The notes beneath the pieces are model-generated. The model had not been told where the DNA came from. It searched no databases and worked only from the letters and a program-made list of their open reading frames with translations. Positions 15,878 through 26,340 of a stretch of DNA of 64,000 nucleotides are shown here, piece after piece. A program made the position numbers and the translations under genes. The DNA comes from Gudongella sp049310905. Its GTDB lineage: Bacteria > Bacillota > Clostridia > Tissierellales > Tissierellaceae. Every line of letters starts with the position of its first letter. Position 1 is the stretch's first letter. The stretch lies in NCBI RefSeq assembly GCF_049310905.1, contig NZ_JBMEMN010000003.1:59253-123252 (forward strand). Reading direction: 5' to 3'.

Positions 15878-16729
15878 TTATGCTATTTCTATTTTTATCC
15901 TGTTTCCCGAAGGGTCCTGTGTATGGAGCACTCCCTCCTCAATTGTTACATGGTATTTTTTTTCTGCAAGACTTCTGAATATTTTTCCCAGACTGTCTTC
16001 ATCGGAAACAGCAAGGGTGTAATATCTAAGCCCCGTTGCATTCTCAGGTGCTGGATCTGCACCTTTTCCATTCCATACATTCAATCCGATGTGATGATGG
16101 TATCCACCAGTGGATATAAAGTTTGCAGTTCCTCCCATTTCAGCCACCCTCTGAAATCCCAGGGTGTTGTAGAAAAGAAATGCCTCTTCAAGTTCGCTTA
16201 CATGAAGATGCATATGCCCAAGCTTTGTGCCTTCAGGCATTCCCTTCCATTCAATATCCTTCCCCAGCTCCATCAGTCCTCTGAAATCAAGTGGCTCGGT
16301 TCCCATATTAACCTGGTCTCCCTTCCATGTCCACTGACTGTCCGGAATATCTGTGTAGACTTCAATTCCATTGTCTTCAGGATCCTGCAGATACAGTGCT
16401 TCACTTACTTCGTGGTCTGCACCTCCTGTAACAGGTGCGTTATTATCCCTTAGATGATTTATGAAGCTTCCAAGGTATTTTCTATCAGGAAGCAGAATTG
16501 CAAAGTGATAGAGTCCTGTTCTTCTTGGAGGCTTCTGGATTACATCATCAGGTCTTACAAAGGAGAGAATCTTATTTCCGGGAACTCCCATTATGACTCT
16601 TTTGTCTTCCTTTTTCAGTACATCAAATCCCATCACATCACTGTAAAATTCGACCATCATATCCATATCTTTTACATTAAGACACAAATCCACTGGATAT
16701 ATCAAGGGTCCTGTGTGAAACTTATTCAT
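15878..16729 (-). CDS. VOC superfamily dioxygenase-like protein (CatE-like)
   Basis: 283 residues with two tandem vicinal-oxygen-chelate modules: the first begins VDLCLNVKDMDMMVEFYSDVMGFDVL and includes GLYHFAILLPDR; the second begins LGHMHLHVSELEEAFLFYNTLGFQRV and includes YHHHIGLNVWNG and a final Glu in RIKIEIA. His-His-Glu metal sites are plausible. The layout matches glyoxalase/ring-cleavage dioxygenase relatives annotated CatE, of unproven substrate; an oxygen-dependent ring cleavage is doubtful in an anaerobe. ATG at 16729 follows AAGGTGAT; the GTG at 16738 is within that site. Confidence 0.83.
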   Translation of the reverse strand: MNKFHTGPLIYPVDLCLNVKDMDMMVEFYSDVMGFDVLKKEDKRVIMGVPGNKILSFVRPDDVIQKPPRRTGLYHFAILLPDRKYLGSFINHLRDNNAPVTGGADHEVSEALYLQDPEDNGIEVYTDIPDSQWTWKGDQVNMGTEPLDFRGLMELGKDIEWKGMPEGTKLGHMHLHVSELEEAFLFYNTLGFQRVAEMGGTANFISTGGYHHHIGLNVWNGKGADPAPENATGLRYYTLAVSDEDSLGKIFRSLAEKKYHVTIEEGVLHTQDPSGNRIKIEIA

Positions 16730-16835
16730 ATTTATCACCTTCTATATATTAGTGATTCTTATTTACCCCGACCTCCATGGATTAAACCTTTTGATTATCC
16801 AATCACTTGACTCATATGGAACACAGTTATTCTCC

Positions 16836-17717
16836 TTATTCTTTTTCATTCTCTATTCTAAGCACCTTCTTAAGATAACTCAAAAACTCTACTCTTATAT
16901 CATCTCTAACCAGTGCAAACTCCACTGTAGCCTCAAGAAAGCCTTGTTTATCTCCTACATCATATCTTCTTCCTTCAAATATATAAGCATACATAGCTTC
17001 TCTCTTAGATAGTATATTGAGGGCATCTGTGAGTTGGATCTCACCCTTCTTATCAGGCTCTGTTTCCTCTATAGCTTTGAAAATTGCTGGATTGATTATA
17101 TATCTTCCCAGTATGGCTATATTTGAAGGTGCATCTTGAATACTCGGTTTTTCAATAAGGCTCTTAACTTTATATATCCTGTCTTCAATGTACATTCCAT
17201 CAATAATGCCATACTTGTTTACATCATTGTGAGGTACCTCCTGCACCCCAAGTATGGTAGTCTTGTACTCATCATAAACCTCAATCATCTGCTTAAGACA
17301 AGGTTTCTTGCTTTGAACGATATCATCACCGAGTAGTACCGCAAATGGCTCTTCATCAATAAAATTCTTTGCACAGTAGATTGCATGACCTAGTCCTTTT
17401 GGCTCTTTTTGTCTGATATACTGAATATTTGCCATATCAGTTATTTTTCTTACTTCTTCCAGCATATCATCCTTGCCTGTTCTCTCAAGTTCCATCTCAA
17501 GTTCAACAGATTTATCAAAATGATTTTCTATGGATGATTTGTTTCTTCCTGTTATAATAAGAATCTCTTCAATCCCAGAGTCTACAGCCTCTTCAATTAT
17601 AAACTGAAGTGTTGGCTTATCAACGATTGGAAGCATCTCCTTGGGCTGTGCCTTTGTAGCAGGGAGAAACCTAGTACCTAGTCCAGCTGCCGGTATAACG
17701 GCTTTGCGTACTTTCAT
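16836..17717 (-). CDS. galU: UTP-glucose-1-phosphate uridylyltransferase
   Basis: 293 residues. The nucleotidyltransferase signature AAGLGTRFLPATKAQPKEMLPIVDKP opens the protein; EQ-type contacts follow in FIIEEAVDSGIEEILIITGR, with the metal-binding FAVLLGDDIV near residue 128. Makes UDP-glucose from UTP and glucose-1-phosphate. It lies 55 nt downstream of the giant cyclic-glucan synthase gene on the same strand with no terminator between, so UDP-glucose supply and glucan synthesis are likely co-expressed. RBS AAGGAGGG. Confidence 0.95.
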   Translation of the reverse strand: MKVRKAVIPAAGLGTRFLPATKAQPKEMLPIVDKPTLQFIIEEAVDSGIEEILIITGRNKSSIENHFDKSVELEMELERTGKDDMLEEVRKITDMANIQYIRQKEPKGLGHAIYCAKNFIDEEPFAVLLGDDIVQSKKPCLKQMIEVYDEYKTTILGVQEVPHNDVNKYGIIDGMYIEDRIYKVKSLIEKPSIQDAPSNIAILGRYIINPAIFKAIEETEPDKKGEIQLTDALNILSKREAMYAYIFEGRRYDVGDKQGFLEATVEFALVRDDIRVEFLSYLKKVLRIENEKE

Positions 17718-17772
17718 TTTAGTAATTCCCTCCTTTAGATTTACTTTTTATGGTGAATTTATTCTATTACAA

Positions 17773-20700
17773 TTATTTGGACTCAATGATTTCCGCCCTT
17801 ATTCTATGCTCATTCTTATCATTGACTAACTCTATATACTCTTCTTGAACCTCTTTGTCATCAAATGTGTATTTCACATTTCCGTTTGATAATTCCTTAT
17901 GATTGACAACCTCAATAATATAAAGTGTTTCCTTATATCTGTATTTTATATTATAGTTTCTCCAATTGTTTGGGATTGAAGGATTAATCATCAGCTTCGT
18001 TCCTCTTTTCTTTAATCCTAAGATTCCTTCTATACAAACTCGATACATCCATCCTGCTGCTCCTGTATACCATGTCCATCCTCCTCTTCCAACATGAGGA
18101 TTAACATAGTAAATATCTGCAGAAATAACATATGGTTCAACCTTGTACAAATTAGCCGAAAAGAATGAACGGGAGTGGTTTATTGGATTTAGCATTTCAT
18201 AAAGCTCATATGCCTTTTTACCCTCTCCTAAAAGTGCATATGCATATATAACCCAAGCTGCTGCGTGGGTATACTGACCTCCATTTTCCCTTAGTCCTTT
18301 TGCGTAGCTTTTAATATATCCTGGGTCTTTTTGGTCTCTTTCAAATGGCGGTGCAAATAGAAGTATCATCCCTTTATCATCTAGTATAAGGTGATTATTG
18401 ACAGACTCCATGGCGTCTTTGCTCCTTTTTTCATTGCCTAGTGTAGAAATGACCGACCAGCTTTGAGGTAGTGAAGCTATTTTACATTCAGAGTTTATTT
18501 TGGAGCCAAGTGGAGTTCCATCATCATAGTAGGCTCTTCTATACCATGAACCATCCCATCCTTCCTCCTCTATAGCTTGGATTATGTCCTTTTGATGGTT
18601 CAGGTATTCAGTGCTTTTCACTCTGTCATCCTTCTCCATACATATCTTGGAAAATCTCTTAAGTATCTGTGCTAAAAACCATCCAAGCCACACGCTTTCT
18701 CCCTTTCCTTCTATGCCTACCTTGTTCATCCCATCATTCCAGTCTCCTCCCTTCATAAGAGGCAAACCACGGGAACCAAATTCAAGGGCGTGGTCAATGG
18801 CTTTTATGCAATGTTCATACAATGTTTCTTTATATTCTGATATGCCGACTGACATGTATATTTCGTTTTCATCCTCATCCAGTGTTTCTCCAGTGACATA
18901 ATGAAGCTTTTTATCCAGAATTTTATAGTCTTCTGTATTGAGCAGGTATTCAGCTACAGCATAAGGAAGCCATAGCAGGTCATCCGCAAATCTTGTTCTT
19001 ACACCTTTTTCTTCATCTCCTGGATGCCACCAATGAAGCACATCCCCTTCCTTGAATTGATGAGATGCATTCAAAAGAATTTGTTTTCTTGTTATGTCCG
19101 GATCAATCATCATCATATTCAATGAATCCTGTATCTGATCTCTGAATCCATATGCTCCACCGGTCTGATAAAATGCTGACCTAGCCTTTATTCTGCAGGC
19201 CAATGTCTGATATGGAAGATAGCTGTTCACAAGCGTATCCAGTTTGTTGTCAGGCGTTTCTATATTTATGGCCGACAAGGTATTTTCCCAATACCCTCTG
19301 ACTTTGGCCAGTTCCTTGTTACAGTTATCCACCTTTTGATAATACTGAGCCTTTTCCTTTATCTTTTCAATATCTGTTTCCTGTCCAAGAATGAATAAAA
19401 ATTGCTTTTCTTCATTTGGTTCGATATTCAACTGAATCTGAATACCGCCGCAAGGATCCAACCCTCCACCAACTTCGTTACTGAAAACATGCATGTTCTT
19501 AAGATTTTTCAGATTAAATTCGTCCTTGTTTCCTGTATATGATTTGAAAACCTCTGAACTGCTTATATACATTGTCCTGTTAGGATATTGGTGATTAAAT
19601 GGATTATTTAAGGTAATTATATTACCCTTTTCTTTATTGCTTGTAATATACTTTCTGTTTGTCTCACTATCCCCTCCAAGTAAGGGATTAACAAACAGAA
19701 AACTTGAAATCTTTCGAACTTCATCAGTATGATTCTTAAGTTTTACAGAATAAATCTTAACTGAATCCTCCAGAGAAGCAAAAATATTTAAAGAATTTTC
19801 CAAACCATATGATTTACTTGAAAATTTTGTATACCCCTTTCCGTGACATACATCATAGTCTAGATAATGACCCAATGGTTCAGGAGTCAATGACCAAAGC
19901 TCACCATATTCCTCATCTTTCAAATACACCACTTCCTGTGGAATGTCAAAAATAGTGTCATTTAACCATGGGGTAAGTTTGTTTTCGTTGCTGTTTTCAG
20001 ACCACGTGAATCCTCCACCACTTTCAGATATTATAAACCCAAAGTTATCATTTGAAATTACATTTATCCAAGGCATTGGCGTAGAAAGATTTTCACGATA
20101 TTGAATAACATATTCAGAATCCTTTTCGTTGAATCCGCCATAGCCGTTGAAATACTTAAGCTCATATCTTTCTTCATATATATATTCCATCTGTTGATAT
20201 TTTTTGAATTTGCGTTTTATGTTTTTATCATCTTTTGTTTCTTCAAGTTCAATCTGTTCCAGTAGGCTGGAGGATTTGTCTCCAAGTACTATATTAGAAG
20301 AAGCGTAAAGAAGTTTTCTATCATCTTCATTGAGCTGTTTACCGTTTATCAGATAAACCCCTACATTTTGAGGATCTGTATTGTATCCAAATTTCATGCT
20401 GATCATGTCCCTGATTTCTTCTTCAATATTTTTATAGTAGCTTACTTCTTGATTGTTAAGTATCAACAAGTCAGCCTGAAGACCTTTTAGTGAACAATAC
20501 TCCTTACCCTTTATCAAGGTCCACAGATTCTCTTTTTCGTCCATGGAGGATATGTTATAGAGTATGATTGGATTATCGCCAGATATTCCATATTTCCAAA
20601 GTTCCTTTTGTCCCAAGTTGTTTTCAGATATCTGCTTTGAGTATTTCCTTCTATTGGGACTTAAATATATTAGCTGGGAAATCATGGCCTGATATAACTC

Positions 20701-23700
20701 AAGCTCCTTGATGTTCAAATCCAAATAAGACATTTCAACTTGTGCTTGTATTTCTGATAATTCCAATTGCTCCTTAACTATTGACGGATTCCTGTACTTG
20801 TTTATTAGCTTATTGACTTCATCCTTATTTTTAGCTACTCCCATGGAATATGTGATTTGAACCTTTTGATGTCCCTCAATCTTTACAGCATTTCTTAAAC
20901 TTAGTATTGGTTCAAGAACTACACCTTCTGTGTTCTCCAAAAATTTATCCAAAGCAACAGGTTTTGACAGACTTCTACCTCTTCCAATAAATGTATTTCT
21001 ATTGGTTTCAAATTGTGTGCTTTTAAACTCGCTACTCGTAGTTGAGAAAGTCTTAAACACATAAAGCTCTTGGTCTCTGGATTCCCTAGGTTTTTTAACA
21101 GCAATCAGGCTTCCTGTTTCTTCATCGTATTCAGTTGATATGAAGAGGTTGTTAAATGCCGGGTGGGATAGATCTGCATTCTGCTCCATCATAGCAAGTT
21201 CAGCATAACTTGTTATTTCAATGTTTACAGGTGTGGATTTTTTGTTCATAAGAGTTATACTTCTCATTTCAACATTATCTTCAGATGATATCCACATTTC
21301 CAGATGAGTATCTATATCACTGTCCTCCCTAATTATTTCAGCCTTGTTCAGAGAGTATATTACTTCATATTTTTTAGGTGTAGTTGTTATAGGTTCGCTA
21401 CCTACTGACCATACCCTTTTATCATCCACATCTTTAAAGAAAAAGGTGTATCCAAAGTATCTTTGGTCTACATGGCTTCTAAATCTTGTAATCATTTTGT
21501 CTTGATATTTACTATAGGTAAACCCATTGTTTGCAACCATAACATGATAATTCTTATTTGATATCAGATGGCAGTTAGGCACCGTATTGAAGCTATTATC
21601 ATAAACTCCGATTGTTCCATACTCTTTGGGTTTAATGGCAATCTTTTTCTTTTCGTTTTCATTTAACTCATTCACCATTAAAATTTTGTAAGGCAGTTTT
21701 TCTTCCAGGAACAGTTCTCCAGTTTTAACTATTGGATTTTCATGAAATCTTTCCTGCATGATATTATCATTAATAAAATTATTTATGGAAAGCAAACTCA
21801 TCCCCAGATGATGAGCCATATAGCTTTTTACAATTCTCTTTTCTTCATCATCATTTAATCTTTCTTCAGTATAATCAATAGCTTCGTACAATCCATAAGG
21901 ACCCTCAGCTCCTTCAGTTCTGAGTGCATTTAAATTGTTCAAGCAAGCTTCTTTGTTGAAGTTAAGTGCAAGATAGGTTGAATAGGGAGAAACTACGTAA
22001 TCATTTATCAGACCTCTTTTAAACCCAATATTTGGAATGCCACAGGCTTTGTATTGATAATTCAGATTCAGATCGAAATAATAGTAGCCTGATTCAGAAA
22101 CTCCCCAAGGCTTATTGTTGGAATTTCCATAGTCAATTTGTGCCTGTAGAGCTGAGTGATAGGTTTCATCAAAAATACTATATTCATAATTTTTCATCAT
22201 CAAATTCGGCATGAAATATTCAAACATTGTTCCAGACCAAGATGCCAAAATCCGATTTTTGTTATACACAGTAAAGGTTCGACCTAGTTTATACCAATGG
22301 TCAACGGGTATCTGCTTGGTTACTATACCAATAAAGCTAGTTGCTCTTGCCTCGGATGCCAAAAGATCATAATAGCTGTCTGTCAGCTGATTATTTTCGC
22401 AATCATATCCTATTGAGAACAGATCTTTATTATAATCGTACAACTCATAGATGGCGGTACTGTGGGCCAGCCTATCTATAATTCTAGTCATCTCATCCAA
22501 TTCTCTAAGCAATTCATCGAGATTGTTGATTATGGATTTTAGCTTGTTTTCAATTATTACAGTATTATGATGTGTCTCCTTGCTTTTTATTTTATGCTGC
22601 CTTATTTCCACCAGGAGGTCCATATAATATCTTTTTACCTCTGGCAGGGATAGTTCCATTGGAATTTTCCCAATTTCTTGGAGTATATATCTATATAGTG
22701 AGTCTTCCTGTAAACTTTTTTCTTCTTCATAATGTCTCAGGGAGAAATATTTTGAATACTCGATTGTCAGTTCATCAATCATAGCGCTGGTCTTGGTTGA
22801 TGATCTATTGACCTTCGATTTTAATTCCTTCAAGAAGTTGATCCACTCACTGGATGTTTTTCCCTTAATTACTCCAAAGGAGTCAATGATATCATGGATT
22901 TCTTTGGACAGATTTTGCTCCAGTTCACAGGTTTCTTTTATCCCTTGAACTATATCATCATCAATAATTGGCATATCTTTGTATTGAATCAGACTTTGTT
23001 TTAATACCATAAGATATCCCAGGTAATTACCGCTATCTACTGAAGATACATATTTGGGTCTCAATACCTCCAATGTTTTTGTATTGTACCAGTTATAAAG
23101 ATTTCCATTCCATTTTTCCAGCTTATCTATTGTAGTAAGCATTTGTCTAATATTCGTAATAACTCTTGTAATAGACACAAAACCCAAATCTCTGGCAGAA
23201 ATTATAGCCAACAGGCTTAAACCAATATTTGTAGGGGAAGTTCTTTCGGCTACTTCTTTAGGTGGATATTCCTGATAGTTGTCAGGTGGTAGATAGTTTG
23301 TATTTTTTCTGGAGAAATCCTCAAAATAAGACCAAATTTTACGAGCATCTTTTCTCAGAACACTTATTTCCTCTTTTGTTGGTTCTATTTTTCTTATTTC
23401 CTTTTTATCTAGCAGCTTAACCAGAAATGGAGCTAGCGCCCAAATAAAGGCAACAATAAATGCTACCATAAAAAGCTCTGGTCTCATGATGTATGAAAGT
23501 ACCAGGAATCCAATTATTTCAATATATACAACTTTCATTACTCTCATTAGCTTTTTTAGGCTGTTTTTAGTTTTAGTTTCGGCAACAGCAGCTGTTGTCC
23601 ATTCCAAGAGATTTTTCTTGGATACCAATATCCTATATAATGAAATAACAATGGCTGATAGAGTAATGTTAGCTTCAATAGGTAAAAACACCAATTGTAT

Positions 23701-25629
23701 TAGAATGTATTGAAAAGATCCCTTAAGATTGAATTTGATCTTTTTTGATTTTTTATACTTGGTATGGGGTTTATATGTTTTCTTTATGATAATGCTCTCT
23801 ATGGCCTCTAGCACTAAAGGTAGGAAAACAACTGCCAATCCAAAAACAATCCAAACATATAAAGGTTTTGGTAGGAAAGTAAATAATCCTATTACAAATG
23901 CAAAAAGGGCAACAGAAATCAAGCTCCTTCTTAAGTTGTCAAATATTTTCCATTTACTTAATGGGGAAATGGGATTCCTGATAATCATGTTATTTGAATC
24001 CTTAACTTTTGGAAATAGCCATGACACAAGCTGCCAATCTCCTCTTATCCATCGATGAAGCCTTAATAAATAGGAAATGTATTTTGTAGGGTAGGTATCA
24101 ACAATATTAATATCAGAGGCATATGCAACATGAGTATGGCTACCTTCAAGTAGGTCATGACTTAGCACCTTGTTCTGAGGTATGGCCTTATTCAGTATTT
24201 TCGAGAATATCCTTAAATTATAGATTCCCTTTCCATAGAAAATCCCTGAATTGAAAACATCTTGATACAGATCTGAAAATCCTTCTACATATATGCTTGA
24301 ACCAGCTGTACGGGCATATATTTTAGTGAATTTTGAAGCACATGAAGACTCCAGCCCTATGCTTACGTTTGGCTGGATAACTCCAAAACCTTCAATTACT
24401 TTGCCTTCTTCATCATCATAAACAGCTTCATTTAAGGGATGTGATATGGTTCCTATAAGCTTCCTGGCAGTGTCTATTGGCAGTTTAGTATCTTCATCAA
24501 GAGTTATGATATATTTTACTTCTCCTATGAGATGTGAAATATCAGATGATATAACCTTGTGAGATGTGCTTTTATGACCCAGTATCAAGTTGTTAAATTC
24601 TGTAAGAGAACCTCTCTTTCTTTCCCAGCACATCCATTTACATTGTTTTTCATTATAATGACGCTTTCGTTGAAGATAATAGAAAATAGAATCAGATGTA
24701 CTATATTTCTTATTTAATTCTTTGGTTATATCTTTTGCAGTTTTTATGAAGATATCATCTCTATCTTCAGATTCCTTGTCTGAGTCCATAAACTCCCCGA
24801 GCAAAGCAAAATATAAATTTTCCGATTTGTTTGCAAGATAATATTCCTCTATCTTTTCAAAGATTTCTTCCACATGTTCTTCTGATGTTATGAGTGTGGG
24901 AATGACAACAAATGTTTTGGATTCTGAAGGAATACCATCTTTGAGTTCCAATTTCGGCAAAAAACTGATGGGGTAGAGTTTTTGTAAAAAATAGTTTACG
25001 GATTTTACAAAAAAATCACTTGCCAATATGGCAACCATTAAGCTAAGTAATACTCCAGCAGCCATATTATAATTCTCCCTGCCAAAATATTGAAAGGCGA
25101 TGGCAAATGAAAGAACACCCAGTATGGATATGATTATTATGTAAAGATATGTTAGCTGTTCTTTTCTTAGCCTGAATTTCATTTTAAGATCTAGACTTTC
25201 CAGTAAATCCTTGTCTCCTTTTCCTGCAATATAATATCCGATGTGCCGTTCCTTTAAAGTCCCATCATTTTCTTTGGATAGTCTCACTGCTTCCGATGCA
25301 ACCTTAACTTCTTCAATATCATATTTTTTGCAGATCTTTTCGAGTTTCGTTCTATAGTGGTTTCTTGAGTTGAAATCCATTTGTCCATATATTCCAGAGG
25401 GATCTTTCCTTAAGATATTTTCTACAATGGAAACCTCTTCAAAGATGACTTTCCAATTAAACTTGGAAACCTTATTTAAAGAGGAGATAAGATTTCCGAT
25501 ATAAATATTTGTACTGGACTGACTCACATGAGAAAGAGATATTGTGTTTTCCAAGTTTGTATTTCTTTCCTTGAGCTTTGATTCCAGATAATCATATGTT
25601 TTTGAGTACATTTTTTGATTGTTAATCAA
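17773..25629 (-). CDS. Cyclic beta-1,2-glucan synthase, main chain (NdvB/Cgs type)
   Basis: 2618 residues. Order of parts: the later N-terminal segment (FNWKVIFEEVSIVENILRKDPSGIYGQMDF, about 52-82); membrane helices about 155-210; a GT84 glycosyltransferase domain with ITLDEDTKLP near 375 and HRWIRGDWQL near 525; further helices about 560-740; a glycoamylase-type domain with SWSGTMFEYFMPNL near 1128; and a C-terminal GH94-like phosphorylase region with GGDWNDGMNKVG near 2290. Such enzymes polymerise, size and cyclise beta-1,2-glucan from UDP-glucose at the membrane. The first about 200 residues of the usual 2800 are missing and are encoded by the overlapping upstream gene. TTG at 25629 overlaps that gene's TGA; an internal ATG at 25611 is possible. 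Confidence 0.88.
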   Translation of the reverse strand: MINNQKMYSKTYDYLESKLKERNTNLENTISLSHVSQSSTNIYIGNLISSLNKVSKFNWKVIFEEVSIVENILRKDPSGIYGQMDFNSRNHYRTKLEKICKKYDIEEVKVASEAVRLSKENDGTLKERHIGYYIAGKGDKDLLESLDLKMKFRLRKEQLTYLYIIIISILGVLSFAIAFQYFGRENYNMAAGVLLSLMVAILASDFFVKSVNYFLQKLYPISFLPKLELKDGIPSESKTFVVIPTLITSEEHVEEIFEKIEEYYLANKSENLYFALLGEFMDSDKESEDRDDIFIKTAKDITKELNKKYSTSDSIFYYLQRKRHYNEKQCKWMCWERKRGSLTEFNNLILGHKSTSHKVISSDISHLIGEVKYIITLDEDTKLPIDTARKLIGTISHPLNEAVYDDEEGKVIEGFGVIQPNVSIGLESSCASKFTKIYARTAGSSIYVEGFSDLYQDVFNSGIFYGKGIYNLRIFSKILNKAIPQNKVLSHDLLEGSHTHVAYASDINIVDTYPTKYISYLLRLHRWIRGDWQLVSWLFPKVKDSNNMIIRNPISPLSKWKIFDNLRRSLISVALFAFVIGLFTFLPKPLYVWIVFGLAVVFLPLVLEAIESIIIKKTYKPHTKYKKSKKIKFNLKGSFQYILIQLVFLPIEANITLSAIVISLYRILVSKKNLLEWTTAAVAETKTKNSLKKLMRVMKVVYIEIIGFLVLSYIMRPELFMVAFIVAFIWALAPFLVKLLDKKEIRKIEPTKEEISVLRKDARKIWSYFEDFSRKNTNYLPPDNYQEYPPKEVAERTSPTNIGLSLLAIISARDLGFVSITRVITNIRQMLTTIDKLEKWNGNLYNWYNTKTLEVLRPKYVSSVDSGNYLGYLMVLKQSLIQYKDMPIIDDDIVQGIKETCELEQNLSKEIHDIIDSFGVIKGKTSSEWINFLKELKSKVNRSSTKTSAMIDELTIEYSKYFSLRHYEEEKSLQEDSLYRYILQEIGKIPMELSLPEVKRYYMDLLVEIRQHKIKSKETHHNTVIIENKLKSIINNLDELLRELDEMTRIIDRLAHSTAIYELYDYNKDLFSIGYDCENNQLTDSYYDLLASEARATSFIGIVTKQIPVDHWYKLGRTFTVYNKNRILASWSGTMFEYFMPNLMMKNYEYSIFDETYHSALQAQIDYGNSNNKPWGVSESGYYYFDLNLNYQYKACGIPNIGFKRGLINDYVVSPYSTYLALNFNKEACLNNLNALRTEGAEGPYGLYEAIDYTEERLNDDEEKRIVKSYMAHHLGMSLLSINNFINDNIMQERFHENPIVKTGELFLEEKLPYKILMVNELNENEKKKIAIKPKEYGTIGVYDNSFNTVPNCHLISNKNYHVMVANNGFTYSKYQDKMITRFRSHVDQRYFGYTFFFKDVDDKRVWSVGSEPITTTPKKYEVIYSLNKAEIIREDSDIDTHLEMWISSEDNVEMRSITLMNKKSTPVNIEITSYAELAMMEQNADLSHPAFNNLFISTEYDEETGSLIAVKKPRESRDQELYVFKTFSTTSSEFKSTQFETNRNTFIGRGRSLSKPVALDKFLENTEGVVLEPILSLRNAVKIEGHQKVQITYSMGVAKNKDEVNKLINKYRNPSIVKEQLELSEIQAQVEMSYLDLNIKELELYQAMISQLIYLSPNRRKYSKQISENNLGQKELWKYGISGDNPIILYNISSMDEKENLWTLIKGKEYCSLKGLQADLLILNNQEVSYYKNIEEEIRDMISMKFGYNTDPQNVGVYLINGKQLNEDDRKLLYASSNIVLGDKSSSLLEQIELEETKDDKNIKRKFKKYQQMEYIYEERYELKYFNGYGGFNEKDSEYVIQYRENLSTPMPWINVISNDNFGFIISESGGGFTWSENSNENKLTPWLNDTIFDIPQEVVYLKDEEYGELWSLTPEPLGHYLDYDVCHGKGYTKFSSKSYGLENSLNIFASLEDSVKIYSVKLKNHTDEVRKISSFLFVNPLLGGDSETNRKYITSNKEKGNIITLNNPFNHQYPNRTMYISSSEVFKSYTGNKDEFNLKNLKNMHVFSNEVGGGLDPCGGIQIQLNIEPNEEKQFLFILGQETDIEKIKEKAQYYQKVDNCNKELAKVRGYWENTLSAINIETPDNKLDTLVNSYLPYQTLACRIKARSAFYQTGGAYGFRDQIQDSLNMMMIDPDITRKQILLNASHQFKEGDVLHWWHPGDEEKGVRTRFADDLLWLPYAVAEYLLNTEDYKILDKKLHYVTGETLDEDENEIYMSVGISEYKETLYEHCIKAIDHALEFGSRGLPLMKGGDWNDGMNKVGIEGKGESVWLGWFLAQILKRFSKICMEKDDRVKSTEYLNHQKDIIQAIEEEGWDGSWYRRAYYDDGTPLGSKINSECKIASLPQSWSVISTLGNEKRSKDAMESVNNHLILDDKGMILLFAPPFERDQKDPGYIKSYAKGLRENGGQYTHAAAWVIYAYALLGEGKKAYELYEMLNPINHSRSFFSANLYKVEPYVISADIYYVNPHVGRGGWTWYTGAAGWMYRVCIEGILGLKKRGTKLMINPSIPNNWRNYNIKYRYKETLYIIEVVNHKELSNGNVKYTFDDKEVQEEYIELVNDKNEHRIRAEIIESK

Positions 25630-26258
25630 TTTTTATATAAGGCTTCAATATATATGGGAGACAAAGTTGGATTGTATTCAAATTCCTTTTTCAGGTTGTT
25701 CAATACTGTTTCCGGATCCTCTGAATGCATGGATGTCACTTTAAGCTTGTTTTCCTGTGCTTTTAATATTTCTGTTGATACTTCGTTTATCTTATCCATA
25801 ATGGCAAAGATAAGCATGGTACTGAAAATCCATATTTCTGCTATTGATAAGACCTTAATGTTCTGGTAGGTTTTCAATGTATCTATAATTGTGTTTTCGT
25901 CAAAGTTACCTTTGGTATTTTCTATTAAATCTGTAGCTATATGATAGATTTGAGGGTAGCCTTTGAAAATAGTATTTGTCAATATCCCGAGAATCAACTT
26001 ATCTTTTTTAGTTGAGGATACCTTTAACTTACTATACTCTTCCTCTATCTTATAATAATTGTCTAGAATCCATGATATACCTAATATCAAATCATCTTCC
26101 CTGGAAGCAATATCTGATAAATCATTGTAGGTCTTAGTGATTTCACGAAAGTTTTTGTCCATATTGGAAATAAGCCTTCTAATATTAAGGTTTTTATATT
26201 TTACATTGCTCTCCGTTGCAAGCCTTACAATACTTGATTTTAATTCAGGTGTCATCAT
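25626..26258 (-). CDS. Separate N-terminal domain of the cyclic beta-1,2-glucan synthase
   Basis: 210 residues. ILGISWILDNYYKIEEEY, GYPQIYHIATDLIENT and KTYQNIKVLSIAEIWIFSTMLIFAIMDK match the start of NdvB/Cgs proteins, which read roughly EWLLDNYHVVEEQ, YPRVY and YQ...LTIGELWA. The main chain begins with the very next segment, and 210 plus 2618 residues equals the usual full length. The TGA stop overlaps the downstream TTG start, in a -1 frame relationship after an A5 run. Either a real gene fission with termination-reinitiation, a frameshift, or an assembly error. RBS AAGGGG before the ATG. Confidence 0.8.
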   Translation of the reverse strand: MMTPELKSSIVRLATESNVKYKNLNIRRLISNMDKNFREITKTYNDLSDIASREDDLILGISWILDNYYKIEEEYSKLKVSSTKKDKLILGILTNTIFKGYPQIYHIATDLIENTKGNFDENTIIDTLKTYQNIKVLSIAEIWIFSTMLIFAIMDKINEVSTEILKAQENKLKVTSMHSEDPETVLNNLKKEFEYNPTLSPIYIEALYKN

Positions 26259-26340
26259 AAGAAAAACCCCTTAATAAACATGCATTAACATTTGTAGTAT
26301 CTATTTACCCGACATATCGTAGACATAAACCCACAACTCT

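Noticed and set aside
15923..16453. 176-residue plus-strand frame opposite the VOC gene
   Set aside because: Antisense shadow without ribosome site or family motifs.
23729..24058. Plus-strand frame inside the glucan synthase gene
   Set aside because: Antisense shadow; no RBS and unlike any family.
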